The notes beneath the pieces are model-generated. The model saw only the letters and a list, made by a program, of their open reading frames with translations, ran no database searches and was not told the DNA's origin. From JBCCGG01 sp039029395 (GTDB lineage: Bacteria; Pseudomonadota; Alphaproteobacteria; Kiloniellales; JAKSDN01): a stretch of DNA of 64,000 nt. Made by a program: the position numbers and the translations under genes. Shown here piece by piece: positions 47,492 to 56,422 of the stretch. The DNA is taken from positions 1 through 64,000 of the forward strand of contig JBCCGG010000004.1 of NCBI GenBank assembly GCA_039029395.1. Reading direction: 5' to 3'. The first letter of the stretch is position 1, and every line of letters starts with the position of its first letter.

Positions 47492-49081
47492 CTATTTGGT
47501 GACGTTGCGGTAGTAGGTTTGGTCGAACAGGGGCCCGGCGACGAAGCCGTCGACGTTGTCGCGCTTGGCGACCTGGTTGACCTGCTGGAACATGATGTTG
47601 AAGGGCCCGCGCGCTTGCACCTTGCGCTGCAGGTCCAGGTACATGTTCTTGCGCGTCTCCAGATCGAGTTCGGTGCGCGCCTTGGCGGTCTCGGCCGTGA
47701 TGTCGGGCATCTCCCAGCCATTGCGCCAGGCCAAGACGCCGGTCAGCTTGGCCTCGTCGCTGTTGTCCGGGTTGGAGGCAAAGGCGTCCGCGTTGGAGTG
47801 CGGATCGGCGTAGTCGGGCGACCAGCCGGACAGGATCAGCTCGTGCTGGCGGGCCCGGTGCTTGGTGTAGACCGCCTTCTTCTCGGCCGGCAGGATCGTC
47901 ACCTTAATGCCGGCCCGGCCCATGGTGTCCTGAACCGACTGAGCCATCTCCTGATAGGGCGAGGTGTTGAAAGCGTCCAGCGTGACCTCGAAGCCGTCCG
48001 GATAGCCGGCCTCGGCCAGCAGGGTCTTGGCCTTGGCGACGTCCAGCTTGTAGGGCTTGTCGTCGAGCGAGGCCCACATGCCGGACGGCCAGAACGCCTG
48101 GTGGACCTTCCAGGTGCCCTTCAGGAAGGTGTCCGCCATGCCGTCGTAGTCGATCAGGTAGCGCAGGGCTTCGGCGACCTTGGGGTTGCCGAGGATCTCG
48201 TGGCGGTCGTTGGTCGCGACGTACTGCAGCAGGCCGGCCGGGTAGGCCTCGACCACGATGCCCTCCTTGCCCTGGATGCCGGCGATTTGATCGGCGGTCA
48301 GGTCGCGCGCCATGTCTACGTCGCCCTTTTCGAGCAGCAGGCGCTGGGGCGCCGGCTCGGGCACGTGGCGCATGACCACCCGTTTCATCTTGGGCTCGCC
48401 GTGGCGGTAGCTCGGGTTGGCCTCGAGCACCACGGACTCATTCGCCTTCCAGGACCGGAGCTGGTACGCGCCGGAACCGGCCGAGTTGGTCTTCAGCCAG
48501 TCGTGGCCCAGGTCGCCATCCTTCTCGTGGGACATGGCGGTCTTCTTGTCGACGACCGAGCCGACGCCGGCCGAAAGCGCGTTGAGCACCAGGTTGGGCG
48601 AGAAATCCTCGGTGATGGTGACCTGCACCGTGCCGTCGTCATTGGCCTTGACCAGCTCGTCCACGTTGTCTGGGGTCCAGCCGAACTGGGTCAGGATGAA
48701 CGAGGGCGCTTGGTCGAGCTTGACGACCCGCTGCAGGGACCAGGCGACGTCCTCGGCGGTCACCGGGTTGCCGGAATGGAAGCTCAGGCCCGGACGCAGC
48801 GTCAGGGTGATGGTCTTGCCGTCCTCGCTGAACGCCCAGCTCTCGGCGACGCCGCCGACCAGTGTGGTCAGGTCTTCCGGCTCGTACATGGTGATGCGAT
48901 CATAAATGTTGGCGATCACCTCGCCGCCGGTAAACTCGAAGACCTGGGCCGGATCGAGCGAGATGATGTCGTCGATGTTCTTGGCCATGACCAGGGCGTT
49001 GTCGGGCGTCCTGGCCAAGAGGGGCGATGCCACCAAGGCAGTGGCCGCCGCCAGCCCGAGAGCGTGCAGCAGTCTTTTCAT
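47492..49081 (-). CDS. dppA: Dipeptide-type ABC solute-binding protein (DppA/SBP_bac_5)
   Basis: 529 residues with a signal peptide (RLLHALGLAAATALVASPLL). SBP_bac_5 features: PDNALVMAKNIDDIISLDPA at the mature start, TLRPGLSFHSGNPVTAEDVA, and NNDEVAKRDNVDGF-like end (QVAKRDNVDGFVAGPLFDQT). GGAGGACAAG precedes the ATG. It binds peptides or similar cationic or opine-like compounds; the ligand is not readable. First gene of the operon; divergent from the Na/Pi cotransporter across a region with a long inverted repeat. Confidence 0.92.
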   Translation of the reverse strand: MKRLLHALGLAAATALVASPLLARTPDNALVMAKNIDDIISLDPAQVFEFTGGEVIANIYDRITMYEPEDLTTLVGGVAESWAFSEDGKTITLTLRPGLSFHSGNPVTAEDVAWSLQRVVKLDQAPSFILTQFGWTPDNVDELVKANDDGTVQVTITEDFSPNLVLNALSAGVGSVVDKKTAMSHEKDGDLGHDWLKTNSAGSGAYQLRSWKANESVVLEANPSYRHGEPKMKRVVMRHVPEPAPQRLLLEKGDVDMARDLTADQIAGIQGKEGIVVEAYPAGLLQYVATNDRHEILGNPKVAEALRYLIDYDGMADTFLKGTWKVHQAFWPSGMWASLDDKPYKLDVAKAKTLLAEAGYPDGFEVTLDAFNTSPYQEMAQSVQDTMGRAGIKVTILPAEKKAVYTKHRARQHELILSGWSPDYADPHSNADAFASNPDNSDEAKLTGVLAWRNGWEMPDITAETAKARTELDLETRKNMYLDLQRKVQARGPFNIMFQQVNQVAKRDNVDGFVAGPLFDQTYYRNVTK

Positions 49082-49412
49082 CTTGTCCTCCCGTTGGCCC
49101 GGCGGGGGGCGCCGGGCGAAGTGAAATTCATTGTTTTTATTGTTTGACGCTAGCATGACCCAAAGCGCTTCTCGTTTCACGCGATTTCTTAGAAGACGGC
49201 ACGGCGATTCATAGGATCATACCGATAAGAGATATAAGTAATATCGATTTGACTTATAGGTTATCGGCTCGCCAGAGTAGCCGCCATGTCCTGCGTCTTT
49301 GTCAGTCCCGGAGCGTCGCCCTATGATCTACGGCTCGTGGCGTTGGCCGTCAGGGCACCCGCCGGAGGTTGCAAAATCGGTGGACTCCGGAGGCCTTTCC
49401 AAGAGGTGAGTT
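49082..49412. other. Divergent regulatory region between dppA and the Na/Pi cotransporter
   Basis: 331 bases. The dppA side is AT-rich. It contains the composite inverted repeat at 49222-49267 and presumably the two promoters. A short plus-strand frame near 49286 is out of phase with real genes and looks like chance. Confidence 0.5.
49222..49267. promoter_or_regulatory. Two-part inverted repeat in the dppA-Na/Pi divergent promoter
   Basis: CCGATAA (49222-49228) pairs with TTATCGG (49261-49267), and inside it TATAAGT (49233-49239) pairs with ACTTATA (49252-49258) around a 12-base centre with TATCGAT. Seven-base arms twice over in AT-rich DNA look like a regulator-binding site or cruciform. 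Confidence 0.55.
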
Positions 49413-51161
49413 TTGAGCGGGCACGAAGTGCTCTTAAATATAGCGGGTGGCGTGGCCTTGCTGCTGTGGGCCACGCGCATGATCCGCACCGGTGTGATGC
49501 GGGCCTGGGGCAGCTCCCTGCGCAGTCTGTTGACCCGCTCGACGCGCAATCCCTTGAGCGCCTTTGCCGTCGGCTTGGGCGTGACCGGGGCGGTGCAGAG
49601 CTCGACCGCCACGGCGCTTCTGCTGGTGTCCTTTGCCGGCAGCGGCCTGGTCGGGGTCGGCCCCGGCCTTGCGGTCATGCTCGGCGCCGATGTCGGCTCC
49701 ACCCTGGTGGCCCAGGTGCTGTCGTTCGATCTCTCCTGGTTGTCGCCGATTCTTCTGGTGATCGGCGTGCTCACGTTCATGACCACCACGGGCACCTTCT
49801 GGCCCCATATCGGCCGGCTCGTCATCGGGCTCGGGATGATGCTGCTCGTGCTCAAGCTGGTGGTCGCCGCCTCCGACCCGCTGCGCGACAGCGAGACCCT
49901 GCAAGTGGTCATGGCGCCGCTCGCCAACGACCTGATCCTGGCCCTTTTGTTGGGCGCGGTGCTGACCTGGATCTTCCATTCCAGCGTCGCCATGGTGCTG
50001 CTGATCATGTCCCTGACCGCGAGCGGCGTGGTCCCGCTTTTGCTCGGCCTGGCGCTGGTGTTGGGCGCCAACGTGGGTGCGGGGATGATTCCCATGGTGA
50101 TGACCTTGCGAGGCAGCCCCTCGACCAGGCGCATCCCCTTTGGCAACTTGATGTTCCGGGTGATCGGCGCGTTTGCCCTCTTGCCGGTTCTGGCTTGGGT
50201 GCTGCCCGTGCTGAGCCTGCTGGGCGACGACCCGGCGCGCCAAGTCGCCAACTTCCATACCCTGTTCAACGTGGCGTTGGCAGTGGTGTTCCTGCCCTTG
50301 ACCGGGCTTGCCGCGCGCCTCGTCGAGCGGCTTTTCAAGGACGATCCGAAGGACGAAGCGATCCAGCCGAGGTATCTCGATCCGGCCGGCATCAAAACGC
50401 CGACGGTCGCGCTGGCAAACGCGACGCGCGAGGTGCTGCGCATGGCCGACATCGTCGAGCACATGCTGCGCGGCGTGATCGAGATCCTGCGCAAGAACGA
50501 CAGCGAGCTGCTGCAGCGCATTCAGAAGCAGGACGACGAGGTCGACGAGCTCCACGAGGCCATCAAGCTCTACCTTACCGAGCTCAGCCGCAACGAGCTC
50601 AGCCAGGAGAACAGCAAACGCTGCGTCGAGCTGATCACCTTCAACACCAATTTGGAGCACATCGGCGACATCATCGAAAAGAACTTGCTCGAGATCGCGC
50701 AAAAGAAGATCGCGAAACAGCTCAGCTTTTCAGAGCAGGGCCTGCAGGACATCACCGAGATGCATGGCAAGGTGGTCGAACAGATGCAGCTCGCCATGAG
50801 CGTCTTCGTATCGGGCGACCTGAGTACCGCGCGGCGCATGCTGGCCGCGAAGGACGAGCTGCGCGAGCTCGAGCGAAGCGGCGGCAAACGGCATATCGAA
50901 CGGCTTCGCAGCGGGCGGCCGGAAACGATCGAGACCAGCTCGCTGCACCTGGACATCTTGCGCGACCTGAAGCGCATAAACTCGCACTTAACCTCGGTTG
51001 CCTATCCGATCCTCGATGCCGAGGGCCAGCTGCGCCAGAGCCGCCTCAAGCGCACCAAGCTGAAAAAGCGGAACAAACGGAACAAGCTGAGTCTGGACGA
51101 GGATGCGGATACCGAGGCGGACGAGATGGGCAGCGACCTGGTCGTGCCCAAGCGTCTGTGA
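49413..51161 (+). CDS. Na/Pi cotransporter family protein with C-terminal PhoU-like domain
   Basis: 582 residues from TTG behind AAGAGGTGAG. The membrane part (about 1-310) has two Na/Pi repeats with the QSSTAT motif: GLGVTGAVQSSTATALLLVS and ILALLLGAVLTWIFHSSVAM. The cytosolic C-terminus (about 330-540) is a PhoU-like helical bundle, ending in a Lys/Arg-rich then acidic tail. Such YjbB/NptA-type carriers export or import phosphate and may be set by the PhoU part. It is the second of three phosphorus-transport systems in the window (Pit at 27500, aminoethylphosphonate ABC at 51342). Confidence 0.92.
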   Translation: MSGHEVLLNIAGGVALLLWATRMIRTGVMRAWGSSLRSLLTRSTRNPLSAFAVGLGVTGAVQSSTATALLLVSFAGSGLVGVGPGLAVMLGADVGSTLVAQVLSFDLSWLSPILLVIGVLTFMTTTGTFWPHIGRLVIGLGMMLLVLKLVVAASDPLRDSETLQVVMAPLANDLILALLLGAVLTWIFHSSVAMVLLIMSLTASGVVPLLLGLALVLGANVGAGMIPMVMTLRGSPSTRRIPFGNLMFRVIGAFALLPVLAWVLPVLSLLGDDPARQVANFHTLFNVALAVVFLPLTGLAARLVERLFKDDPKDEAIQPRYLDPAGIKTPTVALANATREVLRMADIVEHMLRGVIEILRKNDSELLQRIQKQDDEVDELHEAIKLYLTELSRNELSQENSKRCVELITFNTNLEHIGDIIEKNLLEIAQKKIAKQLSFSEQGLQDITEMHGKVVEQMQLAMSVFVSGDLSTARRMLAAKDELRELERSGGKRHIERLRSGRPETIETSSLHLDILRDLKRINSHLTSVAYPILDAEGQLRQSRLKRTKLKKRNKRNKLSLDEDADTEADEMGSDLVVPKRL

Positions 51162-51341
51162 GGGGAGCGTTGCAAACAAAGTGCAATAATTGAATGCTGG
51201 ACAGGGAAGGGGGAACCAGAACAAAGTCTATCCAAGCCAACGGGCTTGCCGAAATTCGACGATTCCGCCGTCAAGCCGGAGACCGCTTCGCGGCACGGCG
51301 ATCAACAAAACGGGTTTGACCAAGAGAGGGAGCAACAAGGA

Positions 51342-52382
51342 ATGAAACAGGGAACTTTACGCGACGTCTTGCGAGGCGGCGTTCTGGCGCTGGCTGGCCT
51401 TGGCCTTTTGGCCGGGCAGGCCGCGGCCCAGACCGAACTGACGGTCTACACCGCCGTCGAGGCCGAGGATCTGAAACGCTACGCCGAGGCCTTCAACGAG
51501 GACTATCCCGACATCGAGATCAAGTGGGTCCGGGATTCGACCGGCATCATCACGGCCAAGCTCTTGGCCGAGAAGAACAACCCGCAGGCCGACGTGGTCT
51601 GGGGCCTGGCGGCGACCAGCCTGATGCTGATGAAGGGCGAGGGCATGCTCGAGCCCTATGCGCCGGAAGGGCTCGACAAGCTCGATCCCAAGTTCCGCGA
51701 TGCCGCCAATCCGCCCTACTGGACCGGAATGGACGCCTGGGTCGCGGCGATCTGCGTCAACACGGTGGAAGCCGGCAAGTACAGCCTGCCGACGCCGACC
51801 TCGTGGCAGGACCTGACCAAGCCGGTCTACAAGGGCCATCTGGCGATGCCCAACCCGAACTCCTCGGGCACCGGCTTCCTGGACGTCTCGAGCTGGATCC
51901 AGATGTTCGGCGAAAAGGGCGGCTGGGACTTCATGGACGGGCTGCACGAGAACATCAGCCACTACACCCACTCCGGCTCCAAGCCCTGCAAGCAGGCGGC
52001 GTCCGGCGAGATCCCGATCGGCATCTCCTTCGCGTTCCGTGGCGCCAAGTCGAAAGCGGCCGGCGCGCCGCTCGACATCGTGATCCCGTCCGAGGGCATC
52101 GGCTGGGACATGGAGGCGACCGCCATCATGCGCGGCACCGGCAACCTGGACGCCGCCAAGAAGCTGGTCACCTGGTCGATCACCGAGAAGGCCAACAGGC
52201 TCTACAACGAGGGCTACGCCGTGGTCGCCATTCCGGGCATCGCCAAGCCGGTGCTGCACTTCCCGGACGGCATCTCGGAGGCCATGATCGACAACGACTT
52301 CGAGTTCGCCGCCGCCAACCGCAAGGCCATCCTGAAGGAGTGGCAGTCGCGCTACGACGGCAAGTCCGAGCCGAAGAGCTAA
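51342..52382 (+). CDS. 2-Aminoethylphosphonate ABC transporter substrate-binding protein (putative)
   Basis: 346 residues, signal peptide 1-29 (VLALAGLGLLAGQAAAQ). The mature protein begins ELTVYTAVEAEDLKRYAEAF and contains KWVRDSTGIITAKLLAEKNN, PQADVVWGLAATSLMLMKGE and PNPNSSGTGFLDVSSWIQ. This matches TIGR03261-type aminoethylphosphonate receptors as I recall them. The phosphonate could be used as a source of P and N; phnW/phnX genes are not in the window. AAGGA lies before the ATG. Iron(III)-binding relatives are a fallback, but the Tyr iron-ligand pattern is not apparent. First gene of a three-gene cassette. Confidence 0.82.
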   Translation: MKQGTLRDVLRGGVLALAGLGLLAGQAAAQTELTVYTAVEAEDLKRYAEAFNEDYPDIEIKWVRDSTGIITAKLLAEKNNPQADVVWGLAATSLMLMKGEGMLEPYAPEGLDKLDPKFRDAANPPYWTGMDAWVAAICVNTVEAGKYSLPTPTSWQDLTKPVYKGHLAMPNPNSSGTGFLDVSSWIQMFGEKGGWDFMDGLHENISHYTHSGSKPCKQAASGEIPIGISFAFRGAKSKAAGAPLDIVIPSEGIGWDMEATAIMRGTGNLDAAKKLVTWSITEKANRLYNEGYAVVAIPGIAKPVLHFPDGISEAMIDNDFEFAAANRKAILKEWQSRYDGKSEPKS

Positions 52383-52406
52383 GACGCTAAGCGATCCCGT
52401 GTCGGA

Positions 52407-52443
52407 GACCGGCCGCCGCCCCGATCGGGTGGCGGCCGGGGTC
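52407..52443 (+). other. Strong hairpin between the phosphonate-binding protein and ATPase genes
   Basis: GACC-GGCCGCC pairs with GGCGGCC-GG-GGTC around a 13-base loop. No T-run follows. Hairpins at this spot in ABC operons usually protect the binding-protein mRNA or cut read-through so that the receptor is made in excess. Confidence 0.65.
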
Positions 52444-52511
52444 CGAGTCCGCAAATGGCCGCAAGTCTGCTAGGCTTGCCAGGTGCCCTTAACTTGATCG
52501 AGAGGCGAGCA

Positions 52512-53621
52512 ATGGCCGAGGGGGAGGGCCAGGCGGGGCGTCCGGCCTATCTGAAGATCACCGACCTGACGAAGTCTTTTGGCACCTTCATGGCGCTCAA
52601 GGACATCAGCCTGGAGATCTTCGAGGGTGAGTTCGTGTGCTTTCTCGGGCCTTCGGGCTGCGGCAAGACCACCTTGCTGCGCGCGATTGCCGGGCTCGAC
52701 ATCCAGTCGACCGGCCGGGTCGAACAGGCGGGGCGCGACATCTCCGCTCTGCCGCCCTCCGAGCGCGACTTCGGCATCGTGTTTCAGTCCTACGCGCTTT
52801 TCCCGAACCTGAGCGTCAGCCGCAACATCGCCTACGGGCTGGAGAACCGAAAGGCCGCCAAGGCCGACATCGAGGCCCGGGTGACCGAGCTGCTCGAGCT
52901 GGTCGGCTTGCCCGATCAAGGCAACAAGTACCCGGCCCAGCTTTCCGGCGGCCAGCAGCAGCGCATCGCGCTGGCTCGGGCGATCGCCACCTCGCCGGGC
53001 CTGCTGCTGCTCGACGAGCCGCTGTCTGCGCTTGACGCCAAGGTCCGGGTCCACCTGCGCCACGAGGTCAAGGAGCTACAGCATCGCCTGGGCATCACCA
53101 CGGTGATGGTGACCCACGATCAGGAAGAGGCGCTGACCATGGCCGACCGCATCGTGGTGATGAACCACGGGGTGATCGAGCAGATCGGCACGCCGCTTGA
53201 GATCTACCGGGACCCGGCGACCTCCTTCGTCGCCGATTTCATCGGAACCATGAATTTCGTACCGGCCAGCGTCGCCGGCGCCGACCGGGCGCGCATCGGA
53301 GGCCTTGAGCTGAACTGCGCCCTGAACGGTCTGGATGCCGGCCAGGAGATCACACTCGCCGTGCGCCCGGAGGATATCGTGGTGCGCGACGTGGTGGCCA
53401 ACGAGCCGAACTCCTTCGAGGCAGTGGTGGCGGACATGGAGTTCCTCGGCTCCTTCTTCCGAGCCGAGCTGACTGGACCGGAGATGGGCGAGGCGCGCTT
53501 GCGCGCCGATCTCTCGATCAACCTGGTGCGCCGGCTGGAGCTGTCCGAAGGCCAGTCGATCCGGATCATGATTCCGGCCGAGCAGATCCGCATCTATCCC
53601 GCGGGCGCGCGCGATGGCTAG
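52512..53621 (+). CDS. 2-Aminoethylphosphonate ABC transporter ATPase (putative)
   Basis: 369 residues. Walker A GPSGCGKTTLL, Q-loop VFQSYALFPNLSV, signature LSGGQQQRIALARAI, Walker B LLLLDEPLSALD, H-loop VTHDQEEALTMADR. The C-terminal TOBE-type domain (about 250-365) is long, with AVRPEDIVVRD. The start follows AGAGGCGAGC; a frame extension upstream overlaps the hairpin. Overlaps the permease gene by eight bases. Confidence 0.9.
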   Translation: MAEGEGQAGRPAYLKITDLTKSFGTFMALKDISLEIFEGEFVCFLGPSGCGKTTLLRAIAGLDIQSTGRVEQAGRDISALPPSERDFGIVFQSYALFPNLSVSRNIAYGLENRKAAKADIEARVTELLELVGLPDQGNKYPAQLSGGQQQRIALARAIATSPGLLLLDEPLSALDAKVRVHLRHEVKELQHRLGITTVMVTHDQEEALTMADRIVVMNHGVIEQIGTPLEIYRDPATSFVADFIGTMNFVPASVAGADRARIGGLELNCALNGLDAGQEITLAVRPEDIVVRDVVANEPNSFEAVVADMEFLGSFFRAELTGPEMGEARLRADLSINLVRRLELSEGQSIRIMIPAEQIRIYPAGARDG

Positions 53622-55683
53622 CGTCACCGCCCCGGCGGCCGGCCTCAAGGTCAAGCCCAAGGTCAGCCGCGACGATTGGACCATGCGCGCCTTCATGGGC
53701 GTGATCGGGCTCTATCTGCTGGTCGCGCTCGCCTTGCCGCTCTACGCCATGTTCTCCAAGTCCCTGGAGACCTATTCTTTCCATTTGGACCAGGTGGAGT
53801 TCCAGGTCGACGAGGGCGCCGGCTGGGGGCCGACCCTGAACGCGCTCACCCTGGGCGAGGAGCTCGGAAAGTTCAGCCGGGATGACCAGGCAAGTTCGGC
53901 CGGGTCGCAGATCCAGGTCACCGAGTTTTTCCCGGATTTCTCGTTCCTGTCCGAGACCAAGTACCGCGTTCGTCTGCTCTCCAGCGGCATCGGGCGCATT
54001 CAGGCGGGCGGCGAAGCGATCACCGACACCAACTGGCACGAGTTCTCCAGCAACGACTTCCGGCGGGTCTCGATCCGGCCGGGCGAGAGCACCGGCTTCA
54101 CCAACTACCTGGACTACTTCTCGACCCCGGCGCTCTTCACCTCGATCTTCAACTCGCTCACCATCGCGATCATCAGCACCCTGGTGACCGTGACCCTGGC
54201 CTTCATCTTCGCCTATGCCCTGACTCGCAGCTGCATGCGCTTCAAGGGCGTCTTCAAGATGATCGCCATGGTGCCGATCCTGGTGCCCTCGCTGCTGCCC
54301 GGCATCGCCCTGGTTTATCTGCTCGGCAAGCAAAGCCTGGCGATCCGCATTCTGGAGTGGATCTTCGGCCAGGAGACCGTGGCCTTCCTCTGGCCGCTCT
54401 TGGTCAATGGGCCCTATGGGCCGTCTGAGGTCTATGGGCCGGTCGGCATCGTCATTGCCTCGGTCTTCTTCACCTTTCCCCACGCGCTCCTGATCATCAT
54501 CACGGCGCTCTCGATCGCCGATGCCCGGCTCTACGAGGCGGCGATCGCCCTGCGCGCGCCCAAGCCGAAGATCTTCCGCACGGTGACCATCCCCGGCGCC
54601 CGCTACGGTTTGATTTCGGCGGCCTTCGTGGTCTTCAACCTGGTGATCACCGACTTCGGCGTGCCCAAGGTGATCGGCGGCCAGTACAACGTGCTTGCGG
54701 TCGACATCTACAAGCAGGTGATCGGCCAGCAGAACTTCCAGATGGGCGCGGTGGTCTCCATGGTGCTGCTGATCCCGGCGCTCTTCGCCTTCTCGATCGA
54801 CCGCATCGTGCAGAAGAAGCAGGTCGCCCTTCTGTCGGCCCGGGCCGTGCCCTACGAGCCCAAGCCGAGCAAGGGCTTCGACAGCCTCATGTTCGCCTAC
54901 TGCTGCCTGATGGCGGTTTTCATCCTGGGCATCCTTGGGGTCTGTCAGTTCGCCGCCCTGATCAAGTTCTGGCCCTATGACCTCTCGCTCAGCTGGAACA
55001 ACTACAACTTCGACGTGATGGACGGCGGCGGCTGGGAATCCTACGGCAACTCGATCCGCATGGCACTCTACACCGCGGTGATCGGCACCGTCGTGGTCTT
55101 CACCGGCGCCTACATGGTGGAAAAGGGCAGGGGCTTCGGCACCGGGCGCGCGGCCTTCCAGATGGTCGCCATGATGCCCATGGCGATCCCCGGCATGGTG
55201 CTTGGCCTGGCCTACATCTTCTTCTTCAACGATCCGGCCAATCCCCTGGGCGTGATCTACGGCACCATGGCGATCCTGGTGATCTGCACCGTGACCCACT
55301 TCTATACGGTCTCGCACCTGACCGCCGTGACCGCGCTGAAACAAATGGATCCGGAGTTCGAGGCGGTCTCCCAATCCTTGAAGCAGCCCTTTTACAAGAT
55401 GTTCCTCAAGGTCACCGTGCCGGTCTGCCTGCCGGCGATCCTGGACATCTCGATCTACCTGTTCGTCAACGCCATGACCACGGTCTCGGCCGTGGTGTTC
55501 CTCTACTCGCCTGACACCACACTGGCTTCGGTCGCTGTCTTGAACATGGACGACGCCGGCGACATCGCGCCGGCCGCGGCCATGGGCATGATGATCTTCT
55601 ACACCAACGCCGGGGTGCGCATTCTGCACGCGATCCTGACCCGGGGTCTTCACGTGCGCACCCAGGCCTGGCGCGCCAGATGA
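53614..55683 (+). CDS. Fused ABC permease of the aminoethylphosphonate system, with periplasmic insert
   Basis: 689 residues, two BPD permease halves in one chain (about 12 membrane helices). First EAA loop EAAIALRAPKPKIFRTVTI, second EFEAVSQSLKQPFYKMFLKV. Right after the first helix there is a soluble insert of about 110-120 residues (about 47-165; e.g. EFQVDEGAGWGPTLNALTLG, RVRLLSSGIGRIQAGGEAIT) not expected in the ~550-residue relatives I recall. It may contact the binding protein or the outer face. ATGA overlap with the DUF1194 gene. Confidence 0.87.
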   Translation: MASVTAPAAGLKVKPKVSRDDWTMRAFMGVIGLYLLVALALPLYAMFSKSLETYSFHLDQVEFQVDEGAGWGPTLNALTLGEELGKFSRDDQASSAGSQIQVTEFFPDFSFLSETKYRVRLLSSGIGRIQAGGEAITDTNWHEFSSNDFRRVSIRPGESTGFTNYLDYFSTPALFTSIFNSLTIAIISTLVTVTLAFIFAYALTRSCMRFKGVFKMIAMVPILVPSLLPGIALVYLLGKQSLAIRILEWIFGQETVAFLWPLLVNGPYGPSEVYGPVGIVIASVFFTFPHALLIIITALSIADARLYEAAIALRAPKPKIFRTVTIPGARYGLISAAFVVFNLVITDFGVPKVIGGQYNVLAVDIYKQVIGQQNFQMGAVVSMVLLIPALFAFSIDRIVQKKQVALLSARAVPYEPKPSKGFDSLMFAYCCLMAVFILGILGVCQFAALIKFWPYDLSLSWNNYNFDVMDGGGWESYGNSIRMALYTAVIGTVVVFTGAYMVEKGRGFGTGRAAFQMVAMMPMAIPGMVLGLAYIFFFNDPANPLGVIYGTMAILVICTVTHFYTVSHLTAVTALKQMDPEFEAVSQSLKQPFYKMFLKVTVPVCLPAILDISIYLFVNAMTTVSAVVFLYSPDTTLASVAVLNMDDAGDIAPAAAMGMMIFYTNAGVRILHAILTRGLHVRTQAWRAR

Positions 55684-56381
55684 TCCGGGCACTGGCCGCG
55701 CTGCTGGTGCTTTTCGCGGCCTGGCCTGCGGCCGCGCAAGAGCCGGTCGACGTGGAGCTGGTCTTCCTGGCCGACGCTTCGCGCTCGATCGACGACGGCG
55801 AGATCCGTTTCCAGCGCCAAGGCTATGCCGCCGCGCTCACTCACCCCGAGGTGCTCTCGGCGATCGCCGGGGGCTATCTGCAGAAGATCGCGGTGACCTA
55901 CGTGGAGTGGGGCGACGCCTCCTCCCAAGAGATCGTCGTGCCGTGGCGCGTCATCGACGGGCCGGCCAGCGCCGAGCATTTCGCCAAGCAATTGCTGGCC
56001 ACACCGCGCGTGGCCACTGGCCCCAACGCGATCGGCAGCGCCCTTGCCTTCGGCCACGCCATGATCCTGGCCAACGACTTCGAGGGCACCCGCAAGGTGA
56101 TCGACTTTTCCGCCGACAGCGCCTGGACCATGGGCGGCGTGCCGATCCTGGAGGCCCGCGCCGCGGCGCTGGGCGACGGCATCGTGATCAATGGCCTGGC
56201 GATCCTCTGCCGGGCGCAAGATTGCGGCGGCCGGCCGATCGACTACGACCTGGAGGCCGCCTTCCAGACCCTGATCACCGGCGGCCCGGGCAGCTTCGTG
56301 GTCACCGCCGACGACCGCGCCCGCTTCGCCGCCGCCGTGCGCCGCAAGATCCTGCTCGAGGTGGCGGGGCTGATGCCTTAG
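55680..56381 (+). CDS. Secreted DUF1194 protein (von Willebrand A-like)
   Basis: 233 residues with a signal peptide (LAALLVLFAAWPAAAQ). The core VDVELVFLADASRSIDDGEI gives the metal-ion-dependent adhesion-like DxSxS, and IDFSADSAWTMGGVPI and FVVTADDRARFAAAV are DUF1194 blocks. Cys pair in AILCRAQDCGGRP. The ATG overlaps the permease stop (ATGA), so it is made with the phosphonate transporter; a role as accessory periplasmic protein is inference. Confidence 0.85.
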   Translation: MIRALAALLVLFAAWPAAAQEPVDVELVFLADASRSIDDGEIRFQRQGYAAALTHPEVLSAIAGGYLQKIAVTYVEWGDASSQEIVVPWRVIDGPASAEHFAKQLLATPRVATGPNAIGSALAFGHAMILANDFEGTRKVIDFSADSAWTMGGVPILEARAAALGDGIVINGLAILCRAQDCGGRPIDYDLEAAFQTLITGGPGSFVVTADDRARFAAAVRRKILLEVAGLMP

Positions 56382-56422
56382 ATATCAGTGTAGAACAGTC
56401 GGACTTTTTGATGAGCGCGCCT

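Noticed and set aside
47036..49147. A 703-codon plus-strand frame opposite dppA/dppB
   Set aside because: Antisense to a complete, motif-bearing operon; composition is that of a shadow frame.
49082..49412. Possible Pho box ahead of the Na/Pi cotransporter
   Set aside because: No pair of CTGTCAT-like direct repeats at 11-base spacing was found; only the inverted repeat is clear.
53566..55692. A 708-codon minus-strand frame opposite the phosphonate permease
   Set aside because: Same reason: low-complexity Asp/Gly/His/Arg composition and a fully supported permease on the other strand.
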